From Mariniblastus fucicola (GTDB lineage: Bacteria; Planctomycetota; Planctomycetia; Pirellulales; Pirellulaceae), in NCBI RefSeq assembly GCF_008087665.1, contig NZ_CP042912.1, positions 4,712,001 to 4,776,000 of the forward strand: a stretch of 64,000 bases of DNA, read 5' to 3'. Under the pieces are notes generated by a model. The model was not told the DNA's origin. It made no database searches and saw nothing but the letters and a program-made list of their open reading frames with translations. The position numbers were made by a program, and so were the translations under genes. Positions 8,168-17,395 of the stretch are shown here, in pieces; the stretch's first letter is position 1, and each line of letters opens with the position of its first letter.

Positions 8168-10561
8168 CTAGATCATGTATTCCATGTCAGGTTTAGCCGA
8201 AGAGGAACAGTGCATCGTATTGAGCGCCAAACCGCCCACGATGCTCAACGCATTCGCCACGCCCAATCGCCTCGCGACTTCCGCGGCTTTGCCGCTACGC
8301 TTTCCGCTGCGACACAGAAACAGAACTTTCTGATCCGAATTGCCAACGGTTTTCATGAGCTCCGGCAGAAAGTCGCTCAACCTGGTGAGGGGAACATTGC
8401 GCGGCACTTCCCGAAAACCAAGCTCGCTCCAACTTTGCTCAAACGCAAACTCGTGCGGCTCGCGAACATCGATGATCAAAGCCTCTGAGTCAGATTCCAG
8501 GATCGTTCGCAAGCCAGCTTGATCCAACAGCAACGAATTCGAACTATCGTTGTCCCTGCGAATCAAACCGCAAACCAGTTCCGAATTGCTTTCATCCGCA
8601 ATCCCCGCGTCAATTCCAGGCTTGGCGTCCTTGAAGTCTGTCAGCGACATTGGCGAAACCGGATCAACGATCGAACGTAGAAAATCGTTCTCTGCAATTT
8701 CTGCGTCGAGCGTCGTCGCGAACTCATTGTGGTAGTCGTGAGTCGGACAGATCAGAGTCTGGTTTCCAATCAGCATTGGCAAACGCTGCAGCGATTCGTG
8801 CATCCTGTCCGCGGAACTACAAGGGAAATCAGTGCGTCCGATTCCGCCCATCAGAATCATGTCACCGGTGAAAGCAAACTTGATGTTTGCCGCCGGCAGT
8901 CGCTCACCATCGAGCGTCCCCACGAAATATGCGACTCCAATCATCGTGTGCCCCGGCAAATCGGTTTTGGCAATCACCAATTCATCCGAAAGTCGCATCC
9001 ACTGAGCCGTTGTTCCGTCGCCGAGCAAACATTCGCCGTCAGCGTTTTGTGGCCAACCAAGCAAATCATCGGTTGCGGCTGAATCGGCAGCGAACTGACT
9101 GAGCGCACCGAGTAATTCTTTCCGGCATGATTCGTGATCGACATGAGCATGAGTATCGAGCACTGCGACGACTTTACTTTTCTGACATCGCACCAATGCC
9201 TCAATTCGCTCCGCCATCTCTTCAAACGGATCAATCACGACACAACGACGTGATGCCGAATCCATCAACAACCACGAACAGTTCGAACCGCTTTTAAGCT
9301 GAATCAGTCCGTTCAGATTCTGACTGGCAAGGGCATCCGCATCGGTGGCGACAACCAAACAGGAATCACAGAGTGCTTGTCCGACTTGTGCGATCCGCTC
9401 ACAGGCCGCAGTGATTTGACTGTCGGTTGCCACGGCCCCGAACGACATCCGAATCGCACCGCGAGACTGCCAGGGCTCAACTCCCATCGCGTCGAGCACA
9501 TAGGAATTGACGGCCGCGGACCCGCAAGCCGATCCGGAACTGACGCGCACGCCGGCCGCATCAAACAGGTCCAACAATTCTTTGCTGGGAAAGCCTTTGA
9601 CGGCAAAGTTGATCGTGCAGGGCACGGAATGCTCAAACGGAGCATTGAAAACGATCGTCGGAAACGCACTTTTGAGCGCGTCCACCAATCGCTGGCGATA
9701 GCTTCGCAGTACGCTTTCATCAGCGAAGGATCGCGACGGCGAATCCGCCAGCAACTGCAACACGGCGCCAATCGCCGCGACCCCCGGCAAGTTTTCGGTA
9801 CCGCCACGGGCGCCCTGTTCCTGACCTCCGCCAGCCATCAACGGAACCAGAGCAGCGGACTCGCGTGCGTACAATAAACCGATGCCTTTGGGTGCAAAGA
9901 TCTTGTGTCCGCTGGCCGTGGCGTAGTCGATCGTCGTCTTTGAGAAATCCAGCTCCGTTTTCCCGATCGCCTGAACGCAATCCACCAGCCAGGCGACTTC
10001 CGAATTGGCACCGCGAATTCGCGATTCAACTTCCTCCAGATCGCAAACCACACCCGTTTCGTTGTTGACTGCCATCGTGCAAATCAAGTCAGCGCGCGAC
10101 GCGTTTTGCTCGATGAAGTCCAGGTCCAGCATCCCATTTTTGTCGACCGGAATTTCGACGACTTCCGCGTTTACGTTCAGCAACTGTTTCCAGTGTCGAA
10201 TCGCTTGCGGCACGGCTTTGTGTTCCGTCGCACCATACATCAGGATTCGATTCTCGGCCGGTCGTTTCCCCTGACTCTGCTGCTCCCGAGCGTTGCAGAG
10301 CGCCGACAGCACCGCCATCTGAATCGCCTCGGTGGCGCCACTGGTGAAAACAATCTGGCCCGTTTCGGCGCCAAGAATTTTGCGAGCGAGTTGCCGCGTC
10401 GATTCGAGAATGTTACGAGCCCGCAGTCCCGAGCTATGGGAACTGCTGGGGTTCCCGTAGAGTTCTTCCATCACGTCGCGCGCCGCTTTGGCTGCTTGCG
10501 GAAGGACTTGCGTCGTCGCGTTGGCGTCGAGATAAATTTCTGAACTGGTTCGAACGATCAT
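8168..10561 (-). CDS. Three-domain fusion: cysteine desulfurase, metallo-beta-lactamase (persulfide dioxygenase-like), rhodanese
   Basis: A 797-residue protein joining three sulfur enzymes. Residues ~1-390 are a NifS/IscS-type cysteine desulfurase: YLDANATT, the PLP lysine K220 in SGHKIFAPKGIG, and the persulfide cysteine C346 in SSGSACGSA. Residues ~400-640 are a metallo-beta-lactamase domain with DTHAHVDH (H471, H473, D475, H476), LPGHTMIG, FTGDMIL and PTHDYHNEF, the metal-ligand set of ETHE1-like persulfide dioxygenases and glyoxalase II. Residues ~690-797 are a rhodanese domain with IIDVREPHEF and the active cysteine C750 in LCRSGKRSG. All key catalytic residues are present. The start at 10561 has AAAGGGACAGG before it; 10579 is an alternative. 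The inferred role is making cysteine-derived persulfide and transferring or oxidising it within one chain. Which sulfur acceptor is used is unknown. Confidence 0.9.
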   Translation of the reverse strand: MIVRTSSEIYLDANATTQVLPQAAKAARDVMEELYGNPSSSHSSGLRARNILESTRQLARKILGAETGQIVFTSGATEAIQMAVLSALCNAREQQSQGKRPAENRILMYGATEHKAVPQAIRHWKQLLNVNAEVVEIPVDKNGMLDLDFIEQNASRADLICTMAVNNETGVVCDLEEVESRIRGANSEVAWLVDCVQAIGKTELDFSKTTIDYATASGHKIFAPKGIGLLYARESAALVPLMAGGGQEQGARGGTENLPGVAAIGAVLQLLADSPSRSFADESVLRSYRQRLVDALKSAFPTIVFNAPFEHSVPCTINFAVKGFPSKELLDLFDAAGVRVSSGSACGSAAVNSYVLDAMGVEPWQSRGAIRMSFGAVATDSQITAACERIAQVGQALCDSCLVVATDADALASQNLNGLIQLKSGSNCSWLLMDSASRRCVVIDPFEEMAERIEALVRCQKSKVVAVLDTHAHVDHESCRKELLGALSQFAADSAATDDLLGWPQNADGECLLGDGTTAQWMRLSDELVIAKTDLPGHTMIGVAYFVGTLDGERLPAANIKFAFTGDMILMGGIGRTDFPCSSADRMHESLQRLPMLIGNQTLICPTHDYHNEFATTLDAEIAENDFLRSIVDPVSPMSLTDFKDAKPGIDAGIADESNSELVCGLIRRDNDSSNSLLLDQAGLRTILESDSEALIIDVREPHEFAFEQSWSELGFREVPRNVPLTRLSDFLPELMKTVGNSDQKVLFLCRSGKRSGKAAEVARRLGVANALSIVGGLALNTMHCSSSAKPDMEYMI

Positions 10562-10732
10562 CCTGTCCCTTTGCCGCATCCGAAGAAGAAGTGCCGCTGC
10601 ACGACTTAAAGTCTATCTTCAAAACACATTTGTAGAAGTCAGGAATTGACAGCGCACAGCAAAGGCCCGCGCTTTTTAGAAACACGAGCCCTGTAATTCA
10701 GAATTGGACCAAAGTTTTGGGTATGCCGTCGT

Positions 10733-11524
10733 TCAGCATGCACGGCGTCTTGCAAGCCCCAACAACACGGCGCCTGCGAGGATGAACATCCCCGACCCCG
10801 GTTCTGGCACTGCGTTGAAACCGGTAACGGAGAATTCGTTTAAGGCAAACTGGTCGCGGGAGCCCGAACCTGCCAGATCTTCGCCAGTGATACGGATGAA
10901 TACCTGTTGGCCGTTAGCGATCGATACCGGAAGCTCGAAAAGTCCTCCGACTGACTGTAGCTGCCACTCTGGGGCAATGTCTGCTGTTTCTTCAGAATCG
11001 ATGCTGAAGAAAGGAACGTAGAACGCATCAAAATCCAACAGCGATGCTTCGAACGTCCACCGAGTGGAACGGTCGGCGTCGTTGAAAAAGAAAGCGTCCG
11101 CTTGAACGTCGAGATAGTTGAGATCAACCCCAGTGTCGTTTGACAACCGAATCGTCACGGCGCCAGAATTGAAGTCACTTCCTGTCGGCTGGACTCCGGC
11201 AGCAAAGTCTCCGGGCGCGACTTCGAAGGAGTAAATCCCTCCGGTCGAAACGGCTCCGGTAGCAGTTCCTCTGGCGAAGTCACCACTATCGTGTGTGCCG
11301 CCGAAACTTCCGTCGCCATCGCTCAAACCTGTCACACGATATGTGTTGGAATCCAGTTGGCCTGCGGAAGGCGTGGGCGAGAAACCAGTCCCTGTGAAAC
11401 TGTTAAAGTCTTCCGTCACAGCGACGCCGTCAACGGCCAGGCTGATGTCTGCGGTCGCAATTTCGGCAGCACCGACGAATAGAGAAACGGACATGAGCCC
11501 GATCAAAAAAGGACGCTTTTTCAC
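10733..11524 (-). CDS. PEP-CTERM sorting-domain protein
   Basis: A 263-residue exported protein of unknown function. The GTG start at 11524 gives VKKRPFLIGLMSVSLFVG, a normal signal peptide. The mature part is low in Cys and rich in Gly, Asp, Thr and Ser, as usual for surface proteins, and looks like a beta-sandwich. It ends with VPEPGSGMFILAGAVLLG followed by LARRR: a PEP motif, a membrane helix and a basic tail, the signal recognised by exosortase for anchoring and processing. No exosortase is in the window. A frame extending to 11653 exists but has no ribosome site. Confidence 0.88.
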   Translation of the reverse strand: MKKRPFLIGLMSVSLFVGAAEIATADISLAVDGVAVTEDFNSFTGTGFSPTPSAGQLDSNTYRVTGLSDGDGSFGGTHDSGDFARGTATGAVSTGGIYSFEVAPGDFAAGVQPTGSDFNSGAVTIRLSNDTGVDLNYLDVQADAFFFNDADRSTRWTFEASLLDFDAFYVPFFSIDSEETADIAPEWQLQSVGGLFELPVSIANGQQVFIRITGEDLAGSGSRDQFALNEFSVTGFNAVPEPGSGMFILAGAVLLGLARRRAC

Positions 11525-11876
11525 AGGAGACTCTCGGGAGAAATAAAGTGGCAGCCATGGAGAATGATCCAGCCTAGTTCCTCCGAATTCGTTTCTCAAC
11601 CGCCTCTTTGGCCAAAGTTTCGACACGAGTTGAGTAGCGGAACCGCACAGCAATACCGGTAGTCAATTGAATTTGCTGGCACGGACAACCTGAGATCTTT
11701 ATGCATTTTTGTTGTCCACCGGGACCTAACGTGTCCACGGGCTTGCCAATACTACTCTTGCAAGGCACTTGAAAACCCATCCTGCGAGCCATAAGGTAAC
11801 GGGTCGCAACCTCAGCTGGCGTTTTGTGTGTCGTGCGTTTCCTGAAACTCACGTGTTCCCTAAAAGGTCTATTTCC
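11525..11876. other. 352-base divergent intergenic region (PEP-CTERM / recA)
   Basis: This region carries the promoters of two divergent genes. AAAAGG at 11862-11868 is the recA ribosome site. I see no clear LexA-type palindrome, but the SOS box of this phylum is not something I can recognise with confidence. No coding potential is supported. Confidence 0.5.
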
Positions 11877-13127
11877 ATGGTTGCTACCAAATCTCCTGCC
11901 AAGAACGGTTCCGATAAAAAGAAAACGGCCGCCGCAAAAGCCGCTTCGACTGCTCAAACCGTTGTTCAAGACAAGGCAATTTCCTCATCCAAAATAACGG
12001 ACTCCACGATGGCAAAAACGAAAACCCCGGCGAAGACCCCGGCGAAGAAAGATAAGGCGACCAAGAAGAAAGCTGAAGTTGCTGCGGTCGATAAAATCTA
12101 CGAAGAAAACGAAACGCTCCGCACAGCCGTGCAACAGATCGAAGCCCAGTTCGGAACCGGCTCGATCATGACGCTCAACGGCGACAACGTCAAAAAGATC
12201 CGTGGCGTTTCAACAGGCTCGTTGTCACTCGACATGGCCCTCGGCGGAAGCGGACTGCCTTGCGGACGGATCATCGAAGTCTACGGTCCGGAATCAAGTG
12301 GTAAGACAACGCTGGCTCTGCACGCCGTTGCTCAGGCTCAAAAGAAAGGTGGTATCGCGGCGATCGTCGACGCGGAACACGCTTTCGATCCAACCTGGGC
12401 GAAGAAGCTTGGCGTGTCGCTCGATACGCTGCTCGTTTCACAACCCAGCAGCGGTGAAGAGGCGATGCAAATCGTGGAGATGCTGGTCAAGTCCAACGCT
12501 GTCGACGTGATCATCGTTGACTCCGTTGCGGCTCTGGTTCCCAAGAAAGAACTCGAAGGCGAAATCGGTGACTCGCACGTCGGGCTTCAGGCTCGTCTGA
12601 TGAGCCAGTCGATGCGAAAGCTGACCGGTGCGATTGCTCGCAGCAAAACTTGTACGATCTTCATCAACCAGATCCGTGAAAAGATCGGCGTTATGTTCGG
12701 CAGCCCGGAAACGACTCCCGGTGGTCGCGCGTTGAAGTTCTACTCTTCGGTTCGTATCGACGTCCGTCGCATTGGTGCATTGAAAGACGGCGACGTGCAG
12801 GTGGGCCAGCGAGTCAAAGCAAAAATTGTCAAGAACAAAGTTGCTCCTCCGTTTCGCATCGCCGAGTTCGACATGATGCACGACTGCGGAATCAGTTACG
12901 AAGGCGACGTGCTGGATTTGGGCAAGGCTCACAAGATCGTTCAACAAAGCGGTGCCTGGTTCAAATACGGCGGCACGCACATCGGTCAGGGCAAAGAGAA
13001 AGCTCGTAACTTCCTCAAAGAAAACCCGGATGTTTGCGAAGAGATCAGAGCGAAAATCATGGAAGCCGGCGGCTACACCGAAGACTTCGCATCGTTCTCT
13101 GAAGAGGAAGCAGAAACCAAAGCATAG
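11877..13127 (+). CDS. recA: Recombinase RecA with Lys/Ala-rich N-terminal extension
   Basis: RecA is the ATP-dependent DNA strand exchange protein that also triggers the SOS response. The core is textbook: [14 protein letters not shown], Walker [14 protein letters not shown] (from about residue 137), Walker [16 protein letters not shown], the L2-like region [20 protein letters not shown], and [13 protein letters not shown]. The start at 11877 ([16 protein letters not shown]) has an AAAAGG site. It adds about 75 residues, mostly Lys, Ala, Thr and Pro with repeats such as [10 protein letters not shown], before the normal RecA N-terminus. An internal ATG at 12009 ([14 protein letters not shown]) would shorten but not remove it. 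The total of 416 residues compares with ~350 for most RecA proteins. A terminator follows at 13264. Confidence 0.97.
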   Translation: MVATKSPAKNGSDKKKTAAAKAASTAQTVVQDKAISSSKITDSTMAKTKTPAKTPAKKDKATKKKAEVAAVDKIYEENETLRTAVQQIEAQFGTGSIMTLNGDNVKKIRGVSTGSLSLDMALGGSGLPCGRIIEVYGPESSGKTTLALHAVAQAQKKGGIAAIVDAEHAFDPTWAKKLGVSLDTLLVSQPSSGEEAMQIVEMLVKSNAVDVIIVDSVAALVPKKELEGEIGDSHVGLQARLMSQSMRKLTGAIARSKTCTIFINQIREKIGVMFGSPETTPGGRALKFYSSVRIDVRRIGALKDGDVQVGQRVKAKIVKNKVAPPFRIAEFDMMHDCGISYEGDVLDLGKAHKIVQQSGAWFKYGGTHIGQGKEKARNFLKENPDVCEEIRAKIMEAGGYTEDFASFSEEEAETKA

Positions 13128-13131
13128 AACG

Positions 13132-13154
13132 GTGGCATAGGCTTCCAGCCTGTG
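13132..13154. repeat. Short dispersed repeat (GTGGCATAGGCTTCCAGCCT type), copy 2
   Basis: Identical over 23 bases to 3936-3958. Like that copy, it begins only a few bases after a stop codon (recA). Confidence 0.7.
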
Positions 13155-13248
13155 TTCATCGCGATGCATAAAAAGCCAACCGGCAGAAAATTGACCAACG
13201 AGCGGCATTGAGAGCAGACCTCTCTTCCACTGCAACAACGCAGATCCG

Positions 13249-15825
13249 CTATCCGTCGAAAACCCCGCGAGCATTCCTGTTCGCGGGATTTTTTTGTGAC
13301 TGTCGCAGTCTTAGCAACAAGTCCGCAGCCTGCAAAATTTTCCGTTTTAACCGCACGGAATAATCAGGCCGATCTGCCAGAAACTTTTGCACGATGGCTG
13401 CGGAGGACTTTGACTGATGACCGCCGAGCGTGCTGACCAGCCATCGCTTTGGAAAGAAAATATCGCCCGTGGTTTGGATCTCTTCCAACAATTCAAGGCT
13501 GGGCAAAATGTACTTTTCTGATTCGGCGGCACGCAGCGGATGATGCAAGTAATCGAGTGCCTCCAAAGCCCACCGTTCCGGACGTCGGTTGGCAACGTCT
13601 TTCAACGTTTCGAAAAATGCATCCCGTTTCGCCACGTCGGGGGAAAGAGCAGGCATCACGAACGCAAAACGCTTCTTGCGATCTTCGTTTTCCAACCGCT
13701 CCAACTGCGTCGCCAAAATTTCATCCGACTTTTGCGGCATTCGAATCGCCAACTCGTAAGCCAGCGTCATATAGTCGGATTCGGAAAGTGGGATGCCGGC
13801 GACATCGGATTCGTTCTTCCAAATATCGTACAGCCGATCCACCGTATGGCCCGTCGTTGCGACGCCAACCAGTGATTTGTACCACGCCGAACGAGCGTCC
13901 TTTTCGGCATCTTCGTTATCGATCAAGGTCCACAGCGCCGATTCCAGCGACGGCGCAAACTGAACCCGCTGTTCCGATGAGAGCAGCTTCCAGAAAACGG
14001 TTTGCGTTTGCGAGAGGATATTTTGGCGATTCAGCGGTTCCGATTCATTCTTGATTCCTGACAGCAAAGCGGTCATGTATTCGACAGGCGAAATCTCTTG
14101 CGTTTCGATCCCGCGAATCAGTGATTCGTAAAGCGTGATCCAGGCCGCGCCGCGAGTGACCTCATCGGAGATGGTGTGAATGTTCTGCAACAGCCAGGAT
14201 TTGCTTTTCGCGTCGAGTCGAAAGTAGCCGTAGCCCAACTCCGATCCATTGACCAGAAAAAAGTCATAGTCGCCGGCGGATTCTGGAAGTGAAATCTCTG
14301 TCGACTCACCCTCGATCATGGCTCGCGTTTCGAAAACCACTTCTCCATCTTTGAGGACCTTGACGTCGACTTGCTGAGCCCAAAATCCGTCTTGCGGTGT
14401 CTTCTTCGTTTGACGAATCGTAAGGAAGCGGCGGTTGGCATCTTCGCCGGCCTCGCTCGCCAGCTCGGGCGTGCCAGATTCCTTGACCCACGAATCGCTC
14501 CATTGCTTTAAATCGAGTTCGGAATCGCGATCCAGAATCTCAATCAGGTCATCCCAAACCGCGTTGTCGTAGCGGAATTTGTTGAGGTATTCCCGCAATC
14601 CGTTTCGCATTTCTTTCTGGCCGATCATGGCTTCAAGTTGTCGCATCACAATCGGGGCTTTCTCGTAAATGATGCGTCCGTAGAGCGTCCCGGCGTTGCG
14701 GAGGTTGCCAAGTTTTTGCTGAATCGGATACGTTCCGCCGGTGCGATCTTCGCTGTAGGCACTCGGGTGGTGCCGAATCATGAAACCAAGGTCGTGGTTG
14801 ATGTCGGTGAAACTGGGATGCACGATCTTGGCGGCCATGAAGTTGGCGAAGACTTCTTTCAGCCATACGTCGTCGAACCATTTCATCGTGACAAGGTTTC
14901 CGAACCACATGTGAGCCGTTTCGTGAGCGATCAAGCTGGCACGGCGAAGCTTCTGCTTCTTCGTCGCCGTTTCGTCCAGAAACATTTGGTCGGCGTTGTA
15001 AAAGATGCTGCCAATGTGCTCCATGCCGCCATATTGAAACGAGGGGATCACCACGAAGTCAAATTTCTCGAATGGATATTCGATCTGTGTGTAGTCTTCC
15101 ATCCAGTCGAGTGCGATTTCGTGCATCGTAAAAATCGCGTCAACGTTGCGTTCGAATTTTTCCTGATCCGATTCGCGATGGTACATCGTCACGGGCCGGC
15201 CGCTGATCGTGCGCGTGACAGACTGGAATTCGCCCGCAGCAAAAGCGAACAGGTAAGTGCTGATTGGTTTCGTTTGGCGGAACGAAATCGTGTTACCGGT
15301 TTGGCTTTCTATAGCGCCGTTGGCACAAGCCGTCCAGCCGTCAGGCAATTCCAGTTCGAGTTTAAATTTTGCTTTCAAGTCTGGCTGGTCGAAGCAGGGA
15401 AAGACCGTCGAAGCCCGATCGGGAACCAGTAGCGTATAGAGAAAGTCATCGTTGCGGTTGAGCGATTGGTCACCGGCGACAAACGGGATCGTGACTTCGT
15501 TTCGGCCGACCGCCAGCGTCTCAACTGGCATGATGACATGGCCATTGTCGATCGTAAGCTCTGAACGAATGTCTGTTGCGTTTGGGGAATTAAAATCCAG
15601 CACAACGCTCCGGCTTGCGTCCGACAGATCGAAGCGAACAGTGACCGAGGCCGGGATTGGTCCAGATCTACCAAGCGTAAACTTCAGGTCGTATTCAACG
15701 TTCGAAATCGTCTCGGCTCGATGAGTTGCGAGGGCGAGCGAAACGCCACGTTCGAGTTCTTGAGCGCTCATAACATGGGGACCAACGAGCATCAGGAAAA
15801 GGAGAAAAACGATGGAGCACTTCAT
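13249..15825 (-). CDS. Exported M1-family zinc aminopeptidase
   Basis: An 858-residue aminopeptidase of the M1 (PepN/ERAP-like) family that removes N-terminal residues from peptides. It starts MKCSIVFLLFLMLVGPHVMS, a signal peptide, so it probably acts in the periplasm. An upstream TTG at 15852 is less likely. The zinc site is HETAHMWFGNL (HExxH, near residue 300), with the downstream Glu in WLKEVFANF. The exopeptidase motif usually written GAMEN reads GGMEH here, a conservative family variant. After ~450 the sequence is the beta-sandwich and ERAP1-like helical C-terminal region. The last ~10 codons overlap the hairpin terminator at 13264-13295. It converges on recA. Confidence 0.93.
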   Translation of the reverse strand: MKCSIVFLLFLMLVGPHVMSAQELERGVSLALATHRAETISNVEYDLKFTLGRSGPIPASVTVRFDLSDASRSVVLDFNSPNATDIRSELTIDNGHVIMPVETLAVGRNEVTIPFVAGDQSLNRNDDFLYTLLVPDRASTVFPCFDQPDLKAKFKLELELPDGWTACANGAIESQTGNTISFRQTKPISTYLFAFAAGEFQSVTRTISGRPVTMYHRESDQEKFERNVDAIFTMHEIALDWMEDYTQIEYPFEKFDFVVIPSFQYGGMEHIGSIFYNADQMFLDETATKKQKLRRASLIAHETAHMWFGNLVTMKWFDDVWLKEVFANFMAAKIVHPSFTDINHDLGFMIRHHPSAYSEDRTGGTYPIQQKLGNLRNAGTLYGRIIYEKAPIVMRQLEAMIGQKEMRNGLREYLNKFRYDNAVWDDLIEILDRDSELDLKQWSDSWVKESGTPELASEAGEDANRRFLTIRQTKKTPQDGFWAQQVDVKVLKDGEVVFETRAMIEGESTEISLPESAGDYDFFLVNGSELGYGYFRLDAKSKSWLLQNIHTISDEVTRGAAWITLYESLIRGIETQEISPVEYMTALLSGIKNESEPLNRQNILSQTQTVFWKLLSSEQRVQFAPSLESALWTLIDNEDAEKDARSAWYKSLVGVATTGHTVDRLYDIWKNESDVAGIPLSESDYMTLAYELAIRMPQKSDEILATQLERLENEDRKKRFAFVMPALSPDVAKRDAFFETLKDVANRRPERWALEALDYLHHPLRAAESEKYILPSLELLEEIQTTGDIFFPKRWLVSTLGGHQSKSSAAIVQKFLADRPDYSVRLKRKILQAADLLLRLRQSQKNPANRNARGVFDG
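13264..13295. terminator. Rho-independent terminator of recA, inside the 3' end of the M1 aminopeptidase gene
   Basis: CCCGCGA (13264-13270) and TCGCGGG (13281-13287) form a perfect 7-bp stem with a 10-base loop. The sequence continues A plus seven T on the plus strand, a classic terminator for recA about 135 bases after its stop. On the minus strand the same stem is followed by GTTTTC. It lies upstream of the aminopeptidase stop codon, so it is also coding. Confidence 0.8.
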
Positions 15826-15870
15826 GATTTTGACTCGAGCAGAACGACTCAACGATAAAACATTAACGAT

Positions 15871-17256
15871 CTACAGAACGCTGTAGCAATAGACGGAAAC
15901 GATCGCCACGCCAATTAAATTTAGCATCAAACCTTCACGCACCATTTCATTGACCGAGATTCTTTCCGATCCGAACACGATCGCATTTGGCGGCGTGGCA
16001 ACGGGCAGCATAAACGCAAAACTCGCACTAATCGTCGCCGGGATCATCAAGACGCGCGGATCAATCTCATTCGACAACGCGACCGCCGCGAGGATCGGCA
16101 TCAGCAACGTTGCCGTCGCCGTGTTGCTCGTCAGCTCAGTCAAAAAGGTGACTGAGAAACAGATCAGCAGCACCAGTATCAAAACCGGAACGCTGCCAAG
16201 ACCTTCAAACGAGGATCCCAAAAGTGCACTCAATCCCGACGACCCGAAGGCTTTGGCGATGCAAATTCCGCCTGCGAAAAGGATCAAAATTCCCCATGGA
16301 ATCGTTCTCGCCGTTTCCCAATCCAGCAAACGCAACGCGCCACCGTCTTCAGCTTTTTTACCGGACGGAAAGACGAACATTACTCCCGCCCCCAGCAAAG
16401 CGATCGCCGCATCGTTGGCGCCAGTCAGCCCCGTCAGTTCGCTCCAGCCACCGAATGGTTGCTGCCGGGTTACCCAAAGCAACGCCGTAACCGCGAAAAT
16501 GCTCAGCACGCGAATCTCTTCACTGCGCCACTGGCCAACTTCGGGCAGCACGACCGAAACCTCGGACTTGATCGATCGAGTTAACCACAACCATGCGATC
16601 GGAAGCATCATTGCCGCGATCGGCAGGGCAAACAGCATCCAACCCAAAAAAGTAAACTGCTCTCCGGTCTGTAACTTGTAGACTTCCATGAACACGAGGT
16701 TGGGCGGAGTCCCGATTGGCGTCGCGATGCCTCCGATGCTGGCCGCGTAGGCGACTCCGAACAACAACGCTTTCTGAAATCGGGAATTGGAGCTCTGGTC
16801 GACGACCGCCATCACGATCGGCAGCAGCATCAACGTCGTTGCCGCATTGGAGATCCACATGCTCAGCACCGCCGATGCAGCCATGAAGCCCAACACCAAC
16901 CGCCTGCCGCTGGAAGCTCCGCACAGGTTGACCATCATCAACGCAATTCTGCGATGGGCGCCACTGTGCTCCATGGCAGCCGACAACAGAAAGCCACCGA
17001 ACATCAGTTGCACCAACGGGCTGCCGTAAGCCAAGGCGGCGTCTTTGGCGTCAATAATTCCCAGCAGCGGAAATATTGACAGCGGAATCAGCGAAGTCGC
17101 CGGAATCGAAATCGGCTCGGTGACCCACCACCAGGCAACCAAACACGTCACCGCAGCGGTGATGGAAACTGGCCAACCCAATTGACACAGAAAGAGGATG
17201 CAAAATAGAGCCGTCGCGACTGCGGGGCCAATGAAAATGTGTAGGTCGCGTTTCAT
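15871..17256 (-). CDS. DASS/SLC13-family sodium:dicarboxylate-type transporter
   Basis: A 461-residue polytopic inner-membrane protein. Two SNT-type substrate/sodium motifs mark the divalent anion:sodium symporter family: MWISNAATTLMLLP (N half) and LTSNTATATLLMPIL (C half). Each is followed by a conserved Pro-rich re-entrant region (TPIGTPPNLVFMEV and LPVATPPNAIVFGSERI). The family moves succinate, citrate, sulfate or related anions; the exact substrate cannot be set. The start MKRDLHIFIGP at 17256 was preferred over an upstream frame to 17388, which adds no membrane segment. The gene follows the helicase on the same strand with a 139-base gap and precedes the aminopeptidase by 45 bases. Confidence 0.9.
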   Translation of the reverse strand: MKRDLHIFIGPAVATALFCILFLCQLGWPVSITAAVTCLVAWWWVTEPISIPATSLIPLSIFPLLGIIDAKDAALAYGSPLVQLMFGGFLLSAAMEHSGAHRRIALMMVNLCGASSGRRLVLGFMAASAVLSMWISNAATTLMLLPIVMAVVDQSSNSRFQKALLFGVAYAASIGGIATPIGTPPNLVFMEVYKLQTGEQFTFLGWMLFALPIAAMMLPIAWLWLTRSIKSEVSVVLPEVGQWRSEEIRVLSIFAVTALLWVTRQQPFGGWSELTGLTGANDAAIALLGAGVMFVFPSGKKAEDGGALRLLDWETARTIPWGILILFAGGICIAKAFGSSGLSALLGSSFEGLGSVPVLILVLLICFSVTFLTELTSNTATATLLMPILAAVALSNEIDPRVLMIPATISASFAFMLPVATPPNAIVFGSERISVNEMVREGLMLNLIGVAIVSVYCYSVL

Positions 17257-17395
17257 CCCATGATTGTACGTCGGAACGCGACCGGACACAGCATGCATGC
17301 AAAATAGTGGTTGGGTGGTCTCCATGAATCCGCAAAGCACACGGAGTAAAACAGCAGGTGGGACGGATGCAATCGCAGTCTGTGCCACCCCAGCG

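Noticed and set aside
11574-11969. A 131-codon minus-strand frame before recA
   Set aside because: It overlaps the recA start and its Lys-rich extension in antisense and has no signal of selection.
12438-13274. A 278-codon minus-strand open frame over recA
   Set aside because: Antisense to the conserved recA core; a codon-bias artefact.
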